This document shows, one piece after another, positions 1 to 9,421 of a stretch of 24,842 nt of DNA. The notes under the pieces were generated by a model. The model had not been told where the DNA came from, searched no databases, and worked only from the letters and a program-made list of their open reading frames with translations. The DNA comes from an uncultured Clostridia bacterium (GTDB lineage Bacteria; Bacillota; Clostridia; TANB77; CAG-508): NCBI GenBank assembly GCA_944386375.1, contig CALXAW010000007.1, forward strand, positions 1 to 24,842. Direction: 5' to 3'. Each line of letters opens with the position of its first letter. The stretch's first letter is position 1. The translations under genes and the position numbers were made by a program.

Positions 1-52
1 AATAGCGATGGTGAAAGCTGTTTCTTTATCAAAAAATATAACAGAGTTTTTA

Positions 53-93
53 AAACAAAAAATCCAACTCTTATCGAGCTGGATTTTTTGTTT
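53..93 (-). terminator. Intrinsic terminator of the ABC exporter operon
   Basis: An 18-bp stem (arms 53-70 and 76-93, loop TTATC) lies 10 bases after the stop codon at 103. One position pairs as G-U when read on the minus strand but would be an A-C mismatch on the plus strand, so the RNA structure belongs to minus-strand transcripts. The A-rich arm supplies the U-tract on the minus strand. Bases 1-52 beyond it hold no feature I can support. Confidence 0.8.
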
Positions 94-102
94 CTTGGGC
101 TC

Positions 103-1947
103 CTATTTCAGGACACCTTCTTCTTGTTCGCCGAATTGACTGTTATATAGTTCTGCGTAGAAGCCGCCTTTAGCAAGTAGTTCTTCATGGTTTCCTTGCT
201 CTACTATATCTCCATCACGCATTACTAATATTATATCTGCATTTTTTATTGTTGATAATCTATGTGCTATTATAAAGCTTGTTCTTCCTTTCATTAAATT
301 ATCCATTGCATCTTGTATTAATTGCTCTGTTCTTGTATCTATTGAACTTGTTGCTTCATCTAGTATTAATATTTCTGGGTCTGCTAAAATTACCCTTGCT
401 ATTGTAAGTAACTGTTTTTGCCCTGCAGAAATATTACTTGACTCTTCATTTATATAAGACTCATATCCATTTGGCATTGTTTTTATAAAGTGATGTACAT
501 ATGCAGCTTTTGCGGCTTTTATTACATCATTTTTAGTTGCATCTTCTTTTCCATATTTTATATTTTCTTCTATTGTTCCTGCAAATAACCAAGTATCTTG
601 CAGAACCATACCAAATTTTTTACGATACTCTCCTTTGTCAAATTCTTCTATATCAATTCCATCTAACAAAATTCTTCCTTTATTTAATTTGTAAAATCTC
701 ATAAGAAGATTTACCATTGTTGTTTTTCCTGCACCTGTAGGGCCTACAATTGCTACTTTTTGTCCATCTTTAACACTTACATTAAAATCATGTATTATTG
801 TTTTATTTTCGTCATAGCCAAAATTTACATGTTCAAATGTAACATTACCTTTTAATCCTTTTACACTCTTTGGATTTTCTACTGTGTTTTTCTCTTCTTC
901 TTCACTTAAAAATTCAAATATTCTCTCTGCTGCTGCAACCATTGATTGTAACATACTTGAAACTTGTGTAATTTGATTTATAGGTTGTGTAAATTGCTTA
1001 TTATATTGTATAAAACTTTGTATATTACCAACAGTAATTCTACCTTGTGCTGCTAAAATTCCTCCTAAAATTGCAACACCAACATATCCTACATTACCAA
1101 TAAAATTCATTATTGGATGCATAAGTCCAGATAAAAATTGTGATCTCCATGCAGACCTATATAATATTTCGTTTTCTTTTTCAAAATTTTCTATTGCCTT
1201 TTGTTCACCATTAAATGCTTTTACTATATTATGCCCACCATACATCTCTTCTACTTGACCGTTTACATGTCCTAAATAATCTTGTTGTGCTGTAAAGTAT
1301 TTTTGAGATTTTTTAACAACAAATCTAACTATAACAACTGTAATAGGTAAAATTATAAGAGAAACTAATGTCATTGTAATACTTATAGAAAGCATCATAT
1401 ATAAAATACCTACTAATGTACAAACTGCTGTTATAATTTGTGTAATACTTTGGTTTAAGTTTTGACTTAATGTGTCTATATCATTTGTTACAATAGATAA
1501 AACCTCTCCATTTGTTTTTTTATCAAAATACTTCATAGGAAGTTTTCCTATTTTTACAGCTAAATCATTACGCAATCTATATGTTATTTTTTGGGCAACA
1601 CCTGTCATTGTAAAACCTTGAACTATACCAAATGTTGCACTAGCAATATATAAACCTAAAAGTGTTATTAGAATATTTGCAATATTTTCAAAATTTATTC
1701 CGCTTCCACCAGAAATTTTACTAACTATACCTGTATAAATTTCTGTTGTAGCATTACCTAATATTTTAGGACCTACAACATTAAATATTGTACTTCCTAC
1801 AGCAAATATAAAAACAATAATTAATGCAAATTTATAATCTAACACATATTCTTTTAACAATCTTTTTACAGTTCCTTTAAAATCTTTTGCTTTTTCTACT
1901 GTTCCTCCTGGTCCAGGTCCTCCTGGTCTCATTCCTCCTCTTGGCAT
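103..1947 (-). CDS. Heterodimeric ABC multidrug-type exporter, subunit with the intact catalytic residues
   Basis: A 614-residue half-transporter: a Gly/Pro-rich N-terminus, a six-helix exporter-type membrane domain (roughly residues 35-340) and a C-terminal nucleotide-binding domain. Walker A is GPTGAGKTT near residue 400. Walker B ends in the canonical LDEATSSID near 525, with the catalytic Glu, and the switch histidine is present (AHRLST near 562). Its signature is the variant ISAGQ instead of LSGGQ, near 507. In heterodimeric exporters such as TM287/288 and BmrCD one ATP site is degenerate. This subunit supplies the good Walker/His half to the active site and a deviant signature to the degenerate one, complementing its neighbour. 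It overlaps the upstream gene by one base (TAATG), with AAGGGAG upstream, so the two are translationally coupled. The substrate cannot be read from sequence; drug, lipid or peptide export are all possible. Confidence 0.93.
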   Translation of the reverse strand: MPRGGMRPGGPGPGGTVEKAKDFKGTVKRLLKEYVLDYKFALIIVFIFAVGSTIFNVVGPKILGNATTEIYTGIVSKISGGSGINFENIANILITLLGLYIASATFGIVQGFTMTGVAQKITYRLRNDLAVKIGKLPMKYFDKKTNGEVLSIVTNDIDTLSQNLNQSITQIITAVCTLVGILYMMLSISITMTLVSLIILPITVVIVRFVVKKSQKYFTAQQDYLGHVNGQVEEMYGGHNIVKAFNGEQKAIENFEKENEILYRSAWRSQFLSGLMHPIMNFIGNVGYVGVAILGGILAAQGRITVGNIQSFIQYNKQFTQPINQITQVSSMLQSMVAAAERIFEFLSEEEEKNTVENPKSVKGLKGNVTFEHVNFGYDENKTIIHDFNVSVKDGQKVAIVGPTGAGKTTMVNLLMRFYKLNKGRILLDGIDIEEFDKGEYRKKFGMVLQDTWLFAGTIEENIKYGKEDATKNDVIKAAKAAYVHHFIKTMPNGYESYINEESSNISAGQKQLLTIARVILADPEILILDEATSSIDTRTEQLIQDAMDNLMKGRTSFIIAHRLSTIKNADIILVMRDGDIVEQGNHEELLAKGGFYAELYNSQFGEQEEGVLK

Positions 1948-4211
1948 TATTTATCACTCCCTTCTTGCTTTAATTCTTCTTCTGACATTTGTGATAAAGC
2001 TATTGTTCTATATGTTTCGTTTGTTTCCATTAATTCTTTGTGTGTACCTATCCCTACTATACTACCTTCGTCTAATACTACAATTTTATCTGCATTTAAT
2101 ATTGTACTAATTCTTTGTGCTACTATAATTACTGTTTTATTTTTTGTTTTTGTAGCCAATGCTTCTCTAAGCTGTGCATCTGTTTTTAAATCTAATGCAG
2201 AAAAACTATCGTCAAATATAAATATTTCTGGGTCTTTAGCTATAGCTCTTGCAATAGCTAGACGTTGTTTTTGCCCACCAGATACATTGCTACCACCTTG
2301 AGCTATTTCGTCTTTATATCCTTTTGGCTTTTTGCTTATAAACTCTGTTGCTTGTGCAATTTCTGCTGCTTGTATCATTTTTTCGTCTGACATATTTTCA
2401 TCTGCATATTTTATATTTGACTCTATTGTACCAGAAAATAGCATACCCTTTTGAGGCACTATTCCTATAATGTCTCTTAAGTCTTTTTGCCTTACTTCTT
2501 TTACATTAACACCATCTACACAAAGTTCTCCTTCTGTTACATCATAAAATCTAGGCAAAAGATTGATTATAGTAGATTTGCCACTACCAGTACTTCCTAT
2601 AATTGCAGTAGTTTTTCCAGGCTCTGCTGTAAAATCTATGTCATGTAATATTTCTTCATCTGCATCTGGATACCTAAATGATACATTTTTAAATTCTACT
2701 AAACCTTTTTTTGTCTCATCAAACTTTTTAGGATTTTCTGGGTCTTCTATAGATAGCTTAGTATCTAATACTTCATTTATTCTTTTAGCAGAAACTTGAG
2801 CTCTAGGAAGCATTATAGATACCATAGAAATCATTAAAAAGCTCATTACAATATACATTGTATATTGTATAAATGCCATCATATCTCCTACTTGTATAAC
2901 TCCACTATCTACATTTTTACCGCCAAACCATACAATAAGTATCATTACAGAGTTCATAACAAACATCATACCAGGCATCATAATACTCATTGTTCTATTT
3001 ACAAATACATTTGTTTTCATTAAATTTTTATTTGCTACATCAAAACGAGCTTCTTCTTTCTTTTCTGTATTAAAAGCTCTTATAACTGGCAATCCTGTTA
3101 ATATTTCTCTTGCAACTTGATTTATTTTATCTGTTAATTCTTGTAACTTTTTAAACTTAGGCATTGTAATCATAAACAATGTTCCTACTATAAACATTAT
3201 AGCTAAAACGGCTAAACCAATAATCCATGCCATTGACGAATCACCTTGGTTTAATACTTTTACAAAACCACCTATGCCCATTATTGGCGAATAAACCACA
3301 ACTCTAAATAATATTACAATTAACATTTGTATTTGTTGTATATCATTTGTATTACGAGTTATAAGTGAAGCAACAGAAAATTCCGAAAACTCTTTTGTTG
3401 AAAAACTTAAAACTTTTTTAAATACTTTATTTCTTAGTATTTTACCAAGTCTTGCTGCTATTCTTGCAGATAATAAAATAATTATAACTGCAGTTGTCAT
3501 ACTAATTAATGCAACACCTAGCATTTGTAATCCTTTTTTTACTATATAGCCATTTTGTAAATTGTCTAAATTTACACCTATTGCTTGATATTCTGTTTTA
3601 ACAGCCGAAATTGCAGCTTGGTCTAATATAGTATCTTGCATTTGATCTACCTTGGTTTTATATTCTCCAAGCATTTGGTTTAATGTATTTTCTGGAAGTG
3701 ATTTTATTATTTCTATTAAGCTTAAATTAGTAAAATAAAAACTCTGACTTGCTGGTACATTTTCTAAAATTTGTTGTTTTAAAGCATTTGCTGTTTCTTC
3801 ATTTTGTATATAAGACAACATTATTAATGGTTTTTCTATTAATGAATTTAACTCTTCTTGTTCATTGGCTTTTAATTTGTTTTGTAAATATAAATTTTGA
3901 TTTGCAAGCTCTGGATAATCTTCTACATATTTTTCATAATCTTTTTGGTCTAAATTATCTTTAGAAATTAATGTATAATCTTCTAAAATTTGGTCATCAT
4001 CTTCTGTAAAAATAAGCAAATTTTCCATTTGACTTTCTCGTATTACTTCTGGAGCTTGGTTTTCTATTCCACCAGATTGTATACCTGTATTTACTATTTT
4101 AGAAGTAAAATCTGGAAGTGCTAAATCTGCCATAGCTTGGACACATAAAAGTAACACAATTATAATTACAGTTGTTAATGAACCGCGTAAATAACTAAAT
4201 AGTTTTAACAT
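1947..4211 (-). CDS. Heterodimeric ABC exporter, subunit with degenerate ATP site and large extracytoplasmic insert
   Basis: A 754-residue half-transporter. TM1 lies near residues 12-35 and TM2 near 228-250. Between them is an insert of about 190 hydrophilic, acidic and helical residues, predicted to be outside the cell, which accounts for most of the length above the usual 580-600. The NBD has Walker A GSTGSGKST (about 542) and a canonical signature VSGGQKQ (about 645). The Walker B catalytic Glu is replaced by Asp (FDDSFSALD, about 665) and the switch His by Gln (AQRIST, about 698). Asp plus Gln is the pattern of the non-hydrolysing site in TM287-type exporters. The start is the ATG preceded by GGAAGGAG at good spacing. 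It is first in a two-gene operon driven by the promoter at 4274-4302. A similar extracellular domain occurs in BmrD-like subunits; its role here is unknown. Confidence 0.93.
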   Translation of the reverse strand: MLKLFSYLRGSLTTVIIIVLLLCVQAMADLALPDFTSKIVNTGIQSGGIENQAPEVIRESQMENLLIFTEDDDQILEDYTLISKDNLDQKDYEKYVEDYPELANQNLYLQNKLKANEQEELNSLIEKPLIMLSYIQNEETANALKQQILENVPASQSFYFTNLSLIEIIKSLPENTLNQMLGEYKTKVDQMQDTILDQAAISAVKTEYQAIGVNLDNLQNGYIVKKGLQMLGVALISMTTAVIIILLSARIAARLGKILRNKVFKKVLSFSTKEFSEFSVASLITRNTNDIQQIQMLIVILFRVVVYSPIMGIGGFVKVLNQGDSSMAWIIGLAVLAIMFIVGTLFMITMPKFKKLQELTDKINQVAREILTGLPVIRAFNTEKKEEARFDVANKNLMKTNVFVNRTMSIMMPGMMFVMNSVMILIVWFGGKNVDSGVIQVGDMMAFIQYTMYIVMSFLMISMVSIMLPRAQVSAKRINEVLDTKLSIEDPENPKKFDETKKGLVEFKNVSFRYPDADEEILHDIDFTAEPGKTTAIIGSTGSGKSTIINLLPRFYDVTEGELCVDGVNVKEVRQKDLRDIIGIVPQKGMLFSGTIESNIKYADENMSDEKMIQAAEIAQATEFISKKPKGYKDEIAQGGSNVSGGQKQRLAIARAIAKDPEIFIFDDSFSALDLKTDAQLREALATKTKNKTVIIVAQRISTILNADKIVVLDEGSIVGIGTHKELMETNETYRTIALSQMSEEELKQEGSDK

Positions 4212-4273
4212 TTTTATCTCCTTCCTTTAATTGATTTTATACTATGTTTTATAAATTTTTAGCCATAATTATA

Positions 4274-4302
4274 AATATATGTTAATTTTTGTTTTTTGTC
4301 AA
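4274..4302 (-). promoter_or_regulatory. Sigma-A-type promoter of the ABC exporter operon
   Basis: A perfect -35 TTGACA (4302 to 4297), a 17-bp spacer and a -10 TATATT (4279 to 4274) precede the start codon by about 60 bases. I see no clear regulator dyad in the short leader. Confidence 0.75.
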
Positions 4303-4331
4303 TGTTATTTGTGTGAACTTTTTGTTAATTA

Positions 4332-4397
4332 TGTATGCAACATTGGAGCGTAGCGACTTTTATACTAATCCGAAAGTATTACTTTCGGATTAGTATA
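4332..4397 (+). repeat. Dispersed box-plus-palindrome element, copy 1
   Basis: A 26-nt box (4332-4357, core TTGGAGCGTAGCGAC) is followed after TTT by a perfect 37-nt palindrome (4361-4397: 18-bp arms around one central base). The same box, followed by a hairpin, recurs at 19586 (plus) and 22198 (minus). Box identity between copies is 21-22 of 26. The palindrome shares its outer and inner bases with copy 2, but two positions per arm differ with compensation (CC/GG here, TA/TA there). The element lies between the terminator of the deacetylase gene and the promoter of the ABC operon. Confidence 0.75.
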
Positions 4398-4436
4398 AAC
4401 AGAACCTATAAGCTAAAAGGCTCATAGGTTCTGTTT
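4398..4436 (-). terminator. Intrinsic terminator of the pheS-pheT-deacetylase operon
   Basis: The hairpin has a 12-bp outer stem (AACAGAACCTAT pairing with its complement), and an inner AGC/GCT extension joined through a G-U pair on the minus strand; on the plus strand that position is an A-C mismatch. The 3' arm ends in T-rich sequence on the minus strand and the structure begins at the stop codon of the deacetylase gene. It abuts the palindrome of repeat copy 1. Confidence 0.75.
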
Positions 4437-5935
4437 TAGTTTTGTACATTTTGAGTTACCATAGGTGTTTTATTAGTAATTTTTTCAAAAGTATAGCCAT
4501 TGTCTAATGCATATTTTATTATACTTGGCAATGCCTCTAATGTTTTATTATTGCCATTAAAGTCATGCATTAATATAACATTTGATATAGTATCTCGTAA
4601 CCCATTTGTAACATTATTATAAACTTCTTCTGCAGTTTGCGTATCACCAGAATCTCCTGACATAACATTCCAGTCAAAATATCTGTATCCTCTATTTACT
4701 GTTTCGTTAACTAAAGCTGTCATTACTCCTGGACAGTATTTTCTGCTTATTGTATTAGAACTTCCTCCTGGAAATCTAATTAAATTTGTTTCCACACCTG
4801 TAGATGACTTGATTTTTTCTTTCATATAATCAATACCACTTAAATATGCCTCTGGATTAGCATATGCAACTTTATAATCATGTGAAGCACTATGTATTCC
4901 AATTGAATGACCTTCTTCTACAATTTGTTTAACTAAAGGCTCTGTATTTGCTCCATAATCTAATATAAAAAATGTTGCTTTTATATTATTTTCTCGTAAT
5001 ATATCCAAAATTGCTGGTGTTAAATGAGCACTAGGTCCGTCATCAAATGTTAAATATATTGTTTTAGGTGTACCAATTTTCATACAAGCTCTTCCTGGTC
5101 CACCCACAACTATTTCTCTATCTGCTATTCCAATATTACCACTATTGTCTGGCACACTATATCTTACTACATATGTACCAACTTGGTTGGTATCTACATT
5201 GCTTGTTATTTCTAACTTTTCTGTTAATTCTCCATCCTTTTCATCTATAGCTGTTGCTCCTTGCTCTTCATATGTGTCTCCTACATTCAAAAAAATAGTT
5301 CCTTCACCATTTATCTCAACTTTAGGTGGTATGTCATCTATAAAGATAACCTTTCTCTTTACTTGTTGTTTATTTCCGTTACTATCTGAGACACTATAAT
5401 AATATTCTTTTTCAGATGGACTTATATCTTTGGTATTTACTTCTACTTTTTCTGTAATATCTCCGTCATAATTATCTATTGCTGCATAGCCTGGTTCTTG
5501 ATATTCTTTTTTATATGATACTTTATATTCTGTATCACCTTGTAATTGTATTTCTGGACTTATATCGTCTATTACTTTAACTTGTCGTTTATAGGTGTAT
5601 GTACCAAACCAATATGGTATTTTATACACAATCTCATATTCACCTAAATTGTTTGTATTAACATTGTTTGTTACTATAACTTCATTTGTTATGTTTTTAA
5701 AATGATAAATTGCTGTTATTCCTTTATCTACAAACTCGGTTTTATATGAAACTTTTTCTACCTTTTCTCCATTTATAAAAACTGTTGGCTTTTTAAATAT
5801 AAAGTACATAATTAAGAGTATAATTAATATAGCAATTATAATAATTACTTTTTTCTTGTTAATATGTCGTACTGGGCTAGGCAAATCATAAATTACTGGA
5901 TACATTTTATTTGGTTCAAATCCATCTCTTATCAT
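4436..5935 (-). CDS. Membrane-anchored polysaccharide deacetylase with three Ig-like modules (probable peptidoglycan deacetylase)
   Basis: A 499-residue protein with a short cytoplasmic N-terminus, one membrane segment (about residues 30-47), three tandem DUF5011/Ig-like modules (about 50-123, 125-200, 203-278) and a C-terminal NodB carbohydrate esterase 4 domain (about 288-485). All five family motifs are present: TFDDGP (D298, D299), the metal pair H348/H352 in HSASH, RFPGG (R387), the DW pair at 421-422, and LMHD (H457, D458). The family removes N-acetyl groups from GlcNAc or MurNAc of peptidoglycan, or from other surface glycans. The anchored layout resembles PgdA-type enzymes that give lysozyme resistance, but the substrate is inferred. 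The start has GAGGT upstream, 21 bases after the pheT stop, with no promoter visible between them, so it is probably the last gene of the pheST operon. Confidence 0.92.
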   Translation of the reverse strand: MIRDGFEPNKMYPVIYDLPSPVRHINKKKVIIIIAILIILLIMYFIFKKPTVFINGEKVEKVSYKTEFVDKGITAIYHFKNITNEVIVTNNVNTNNLGEYEIVYKIPYWFGTYTYKRQVKVIDDISPEIQLQGDTEYKVSYKKEYQEPGYAAIDNYDGDITEKVEVNTKDISPSEKEYYYSVSDSNGNKQQVKRKVIFIDDIPPKVEINGEGTIFLNVGDTYEEQGATAIDEKDGELTEKLEITSNVDTNQVGTYVVRYSVPDNSGNIGIADREIVVGGPGRACMKIGTPKTIYLTFDDGPSAHLTPAILDILRENNIKATFFILDYGANTEPLVKQIVEEGHSIGIHSASHDYKVAYANPEAYLSGIDYMKEKIKSSTGVETNLIRFPGGSSNTISRKYCPGVMTALVNETVNRGYRYFDWNVMSGDSGDTQTAEEVYNNVTNGLRDTISNVILMHDFNGNNKTLEALPSIIKYALDNGYTFEKITNKTPMVTQNVQN

Positions 5936-5956
5936 ATTTATACCTCATATTAATTA

Positions 5957-8365
5957 CTATTTTCTTAGTTCTGCACCCAATTTTTCTTCTAATTCTTTTA
6001 ATATTTCTTGCATTAGTTTATTTATCTCGTCATCATTTAATGTTTTCTTTTTATCTCTAAATATTAAACTATATGCAACACTTTTTTTGTTTGCTCCAAG
6101 TTTTTCATTTCTATAAATGTCAAATAATTTGGCACTTTCTAGTATTTTCTTTGCTTTTTTTGCAATTATTTTTTCTATTTCTCCAACTTCAATGTTTTCG
6201 TCAACTGTTATTGCTATATCTCTTTCTACTGCTGGGAATTTTGCAACTTCTTCATATTTTTTATTTTCTTTTGAGTATGTTGTAATTTTGTCTATGTTTA
6301 TTTCTGCTAAATATACTCTTTTATTTATACTAAAATTATCTAATACTATTGGATGAACTTCTCCAAATGTTGCAATTATGTCTTTTCCTACTTTTATGTT
6401 TGCTGTTCTTCCTTGGTGATATATTGTATTTTTTTGTTCTTTTTCTATTTCGTATTTATTTATATTTGTTACTTCTAGTACATTTTCTATAATTCCTTTA
6501 AATGAGTAAAAGTCTATATTATTTCCATACATACCTATTGTTAGTATTTTTTCTTCTAATGGCACTTGACCATTTTCTATTGCTTGGTCTATGTTTTTAT
6601 ATGTTCTAGAAATGTCAAATAAAGCAACATTTTCGTTTTTCTTGTTCATATTTGTTGCAACTGTGCTTAACATACTTGGAACTGTTGTTGTTCTCATAAC
6701 CTGATAGTCTTCACTTAATGGATTTTTTATTTTTATTGTTTGTTTTCTTAATTCGCTATTTTTAGGTGTGTTTATTTTGTCTAAGTCATTATCATTTATA
6801 AATCCATATGTATAAATTTCTGAAAGTCCTAGATGTACTAATATATTTTTTATTTCTTCTTCTATTTTTTGTTGTTTTGTTAATAATCCTATTGTTGTTT
6901 CTCCATTTGCTAATGTTGTATCTAACTTATCATATCCATAAAATCTTGCTATTTCTTCTGCTACATCCGCTTCTTGCTCTATATCTTGTCTAAAATATGG
7001 CGGAATAACTGTGTTGTTTTCTACTTTTATTTCTAATTTTTCTAAAATGTCTATCATATCTTTTTTAGAAATATTAGTTCCTAATAAATTATTAATTTTT
7101 TCTGGATTAAATGGAATTTTGTTTATTTTTTGCTTTGTTGGATATACATCTATTTTACCATCTACAACTTCTCCTGCTCCTAAAAGCTCTACAAGTTCTA
7201 TTGCTCTATTTACTGCTCTTTCTGCATTTTCTGGTGATAGGCCTTTTTCATATCTACTAGATGCTTCTGTTCTTAAACCTACTTTTTTAGCTGTTTTTCT
7301 AACTGACCCTCCATTAAATACTGCAGATTCAAATACTATTGTTTGTGTATCACTTTCTATTTCTGAGTTTAAGCCTCCCATTACACCTGCTATGGCTATT
7401 GCCTTGTTTTCGTCTGCTATAACTAAATTATCTTCGTCTAATATTCTTTCTTGCTCGTCTAATGTAGTTACTTTTTCTTGTGGTTTAGCGCGTCTTACAA
7501 TTATGTGTTTTCCTGCAATTGAATTAATATCAAATGCATGCATTGGTTGACCCATTTCTAACATAACATAATTTGTTATATCTACTATATTATTTATTGA
7601 CCTCACATCACAAGCTTTTAGTCTTCTTACTAACCATTTTGGTGATGGACCTATTTTTACATTTTTAGCCATTCTTGCAATATATCTATAACATAGGTCT
7701 GGTGCTGTTATATCTACTTTTAAACCTTCTATTTCTTTTTTGTTTTCTATTTTTAATTCGTCTATGTTTTTACGTGGATTTTTAAATTTTTTATTTAATG
7801 ATACTGCTGTTTCTCTTCCTAGACCTTCTATAGATAAACAATCTGGTCTATTTGGTGTTATTTCGAAGTCTATAATATCTTCTTTTAAGTCTAATACATC
7901 TACTATGTTTTGTCCTAAAAATTTTTCATATTCTTTTGGCAAAATCATTATTCCATCTTCTATTTGGTCTGGGTATTCTGCTATACTTAAGTCTAATTCT
8001 CCAACAGAACACATCATTCCACAAGAATCTATACCACGTAATTTACCTTTTTTTATTTTAACTCCACCTGGAAGTTCTGAACCTTCTTTTGCTATTGGCA
8101 CAATATCATTTACTTTAATATTGTTTGCACCTGTTACTATTTGTAGTTTTTCATTACCTATATCTACTTTTGTTACTACTAATTTGTCTGCATCTGGATG
8201 TTTTGTTATTTCTAATATTTTTCCTACAACTACATTTTTTATATTTTCTCCTTTTGATTCTATTGTTTCTACTTTAGAGCCTGTCATTGTAAGAATGTCT
8301 CCTAGTTCTTTTGCTTCTACATCTATATCTGAATATTCTTTTAACCACTCTATACTGGCTTTCAT
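5957..8365 (-). CDS. pheT: Phenylalanine-tRNA ligase beta subunit
   Basis: An 802-residue beta subunit of the (alpha-beta)2 PheRS, normal in length for bacteria. It binds tRNA-Phe and edits mischarged Tyr-tRNA, while the alpha subunit carries the synthetic site. Domains in order: an EMAP/Trbp111-like OB-fold tRNA-binding domain (about 40-155, including HPDADKL), the B3/B4 editing region (about 210-390), B5 (about 405-480), a catalytic-core-like domain, and a C-terminal FDX-ACB anticodon-binding domain (about 705-800, KFPAVERDIA). The start ATG is preceded by GAGGGTATAAT and lies 23 bases after the pheS stop. It is cotranscribed with pheS and probably with the downstream deacetylase. No frameshift or missing domain is seen. 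Confidence 0.97.
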   Translation of the reverse strand: MKASIEWLKEYSDIDVEAKELGDILTMTGSKVETIESKGENIKNVVVGKILEITKHPDADKLVVTKVDIGNEKLQIVTGANNIKVNDIVPIAKEGSELPGGVKIKKGKLRGIDSCGMMCSVGELDLSIAEYPDQIEDGIMILPKEYEKFLGQNIVDVLDLKEDIIDFEITPNRPDCLSIEGLGRETAVSLNKKFKNPRKNIDELKIENKKEIEGLKVDITAPDLCYRYIARMAKNVKIGPSPKWLVRRLKACDVRSINNIVDITNYVMLEMGQPMHAFDINSIAGKHIIVRRAKPQEKVTTLDEQERILDEDNLVIADENKAIAIAGVMGGLNSEIESDTQTIVFESAVFNGGSVRKTAKKVGLRTEASSRYEKGLSPENAERAVNRAIELVELLGAGEVVDGKIDVYPTKQKINKIPFNPEKINNLLGTNISKKDMIDILEKLEIKVENNTVIPPYFRQDIEQEADVAEEIARFYGYDKLDTTLANGETTIGLLTKQQKIEEEIKNILVHLGLSEIYTYGFINDNDLDKINTPKNSELRKQTIKIKNPLSEDYQVMRTTTVPSMLSTVATNMNKKNENVALFDISRTYKNIDQAIENGQVPLEEKILTIGMYGNNIDFYSFKGIIENVLEVTNINKYEIEKEQKNTIYHQGRTANIKVGKDIIATFGEVHPIVLDNFSINKRVYLAEINIDKITTYSKENKKYEEVAKFPAVERDIAITVDENIEVGEIEKIIAKKAKKILESAKLFDIYRNEKLGANKKSVAYSLIFRDKKKTLNDDEINKLMQEILKELEEKLGAELRK

Positions 8366-8388
8366 ATTATACCCTCTTTCTTTTTATA

Positions 8389-9408
8389 TTAAAATTGTTT
8401 TAAAAAGCGCACATCATTCTCATACAACAATCTTAAATCATCTATGCCGAATTTTGCCATTGCAATTCTTTCTACTCCACAACCAAATGCGAAGCCTGAA
8501 TATACTTCTGGGTCTATACCACAATTTCTTAATACATTTGGATGTACCATTCCACAGCCTAATAGTTCTATCCAACCTTCTTGTTTACATACTCTACATC
8601 CTTTTCCTCCACATACAAAGCATGATACATCTGCTTCTGCTGATGGTTCTGTAAATGGAAAGTGATGTGGTCTGAAACGTATTTTTGTGTTTTCGCCTAA
8701 ACATTTTTTAGCAAACATTTCTAATGTTCCTTTTAAGTCTGTCATTGTTATATTTTTATCTACAACTAATCCTTCTATTTGATGGAACACTGGTGAGTGT
8801 GTTGCATCTAATGTATCTGACCTATATACTGCCCCTGGGCAAATTATTTTTATAGGTGGTTTTTGTGTTTCCATAACCCTTGCTTGCACAGGTGATGTTT
8901 GGGTTCTTAATATAACATCTTCTGTAATATAAAAAGTATCTTGTAAATCTCTTGCTGGGTGGTCTGATGGTGTGTTTAACTGGTCAAAGTTATAATGTGA
9001 TGTTTCTACTTCTGGCCCATCTGCTATTGAATACCCCATTCCTAAAAATACTTCTTTTATTTGGTCTATTATTTGTGTTATTGGATGAATTGAACCTATA
9101 TTTATTTTTTTGCTTGGTTCTGTTATATCTATATTTTCTGTTTCTAGTCTTTTTTCTAGTTCTTTTATTTTTAGTTCTTTTTCTTTTTGGGTTATAAGTT
9201 CTTCTATTTCTTTTTTTGCTTCATTTACTTTATTTCCTACTATTGGTCTTTCTTCTGCACTTAATGATCCCATAGAACGTAAAATAAGTGTCAATTCTCC
9301 CTTTTTTCCTAATACTTTTACCCTAATGTCATTTAATTCTTGTTTGCTTTGTGCTTGTTTTATTGATTTACTTGTGTTTTCTTGTATTTTTTTAATTTGC
9401 TCTTCCAT
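8389..9408 (-). CDS. pheS: Phenylalanine-tRNA ligase alpha subunit
   Basis: A 339-residue class II catalytic subunit that makes phenylalanyl-adenylate and charges tRNA-Phe. The N-terminal coiled-coil arm (about 1-90) is followed by the catalytic core with motif 2 region RSDTLDATHSPVFHQIEG, the F-P-F-T-E-P-S segment and motif 3 GFAFGCGVERIAM near the C-terminus. The insert with C263, C266, C271 and C274 (CFVCGGKGCRVC) is the four-cysteine loop seen in many Gram-positive PheS proteins. The frame is open for 20 codons further upstream, but AAAGGAGGAAGATT sits directly before ATG 9408 and the extension overlaps the preceding gene, so I use 9408. It is the second gene of the operon, 13 bases after the small unknown gene. 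Confidence 0.96.
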   Translation of the reverse strand: MEEQIKKIQENTSKSIKQAQSKQELNDIRVKVLGKKGELTLILRSMGSLSAEERPIVGNKVNEAKKEIEELITQKEKELKIKELEKRLETENIDITEPSKKINIGSIHPITQIIDQIKEVFLGMGYSIADGPEVETSHYNFDQLNTPSDHPARDLQDTFYITEDVILRTQTSPVQARVMETQKPPIKIICPGAVYRSDTLDATHSPVFHQIEGLVVDKNITMTDLKGTLEMFAKKCLGENTKIRFRPHHFPFTEPSAEADVSCFVCGGKGCRVCKQEGWIELLGCGMVHPNVLRNCGIDPEVYSGFAFGCGVERIAMAKFGIDDLRLLYENDVRFLKQF

Positions 9409-9421
9409 AATCTTCCTCCTT

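Noticed and set aside
1..52. End of a plus-strand gene entering from the left
   Set aside because: Two plus-strand frames are open here but continue through the terminator into the ABC gene, so no real end can be placed.
7740..8654. Plus-strand open frame of about 300 codons opposite pheT and pheS
   Set aside because: It is a mirror of the pheT/pheS coding strand: low-complexity Ser/Phe/Leu/Ile composition, no ribosome binding site, and the minus-strand proteins are unmistakable.
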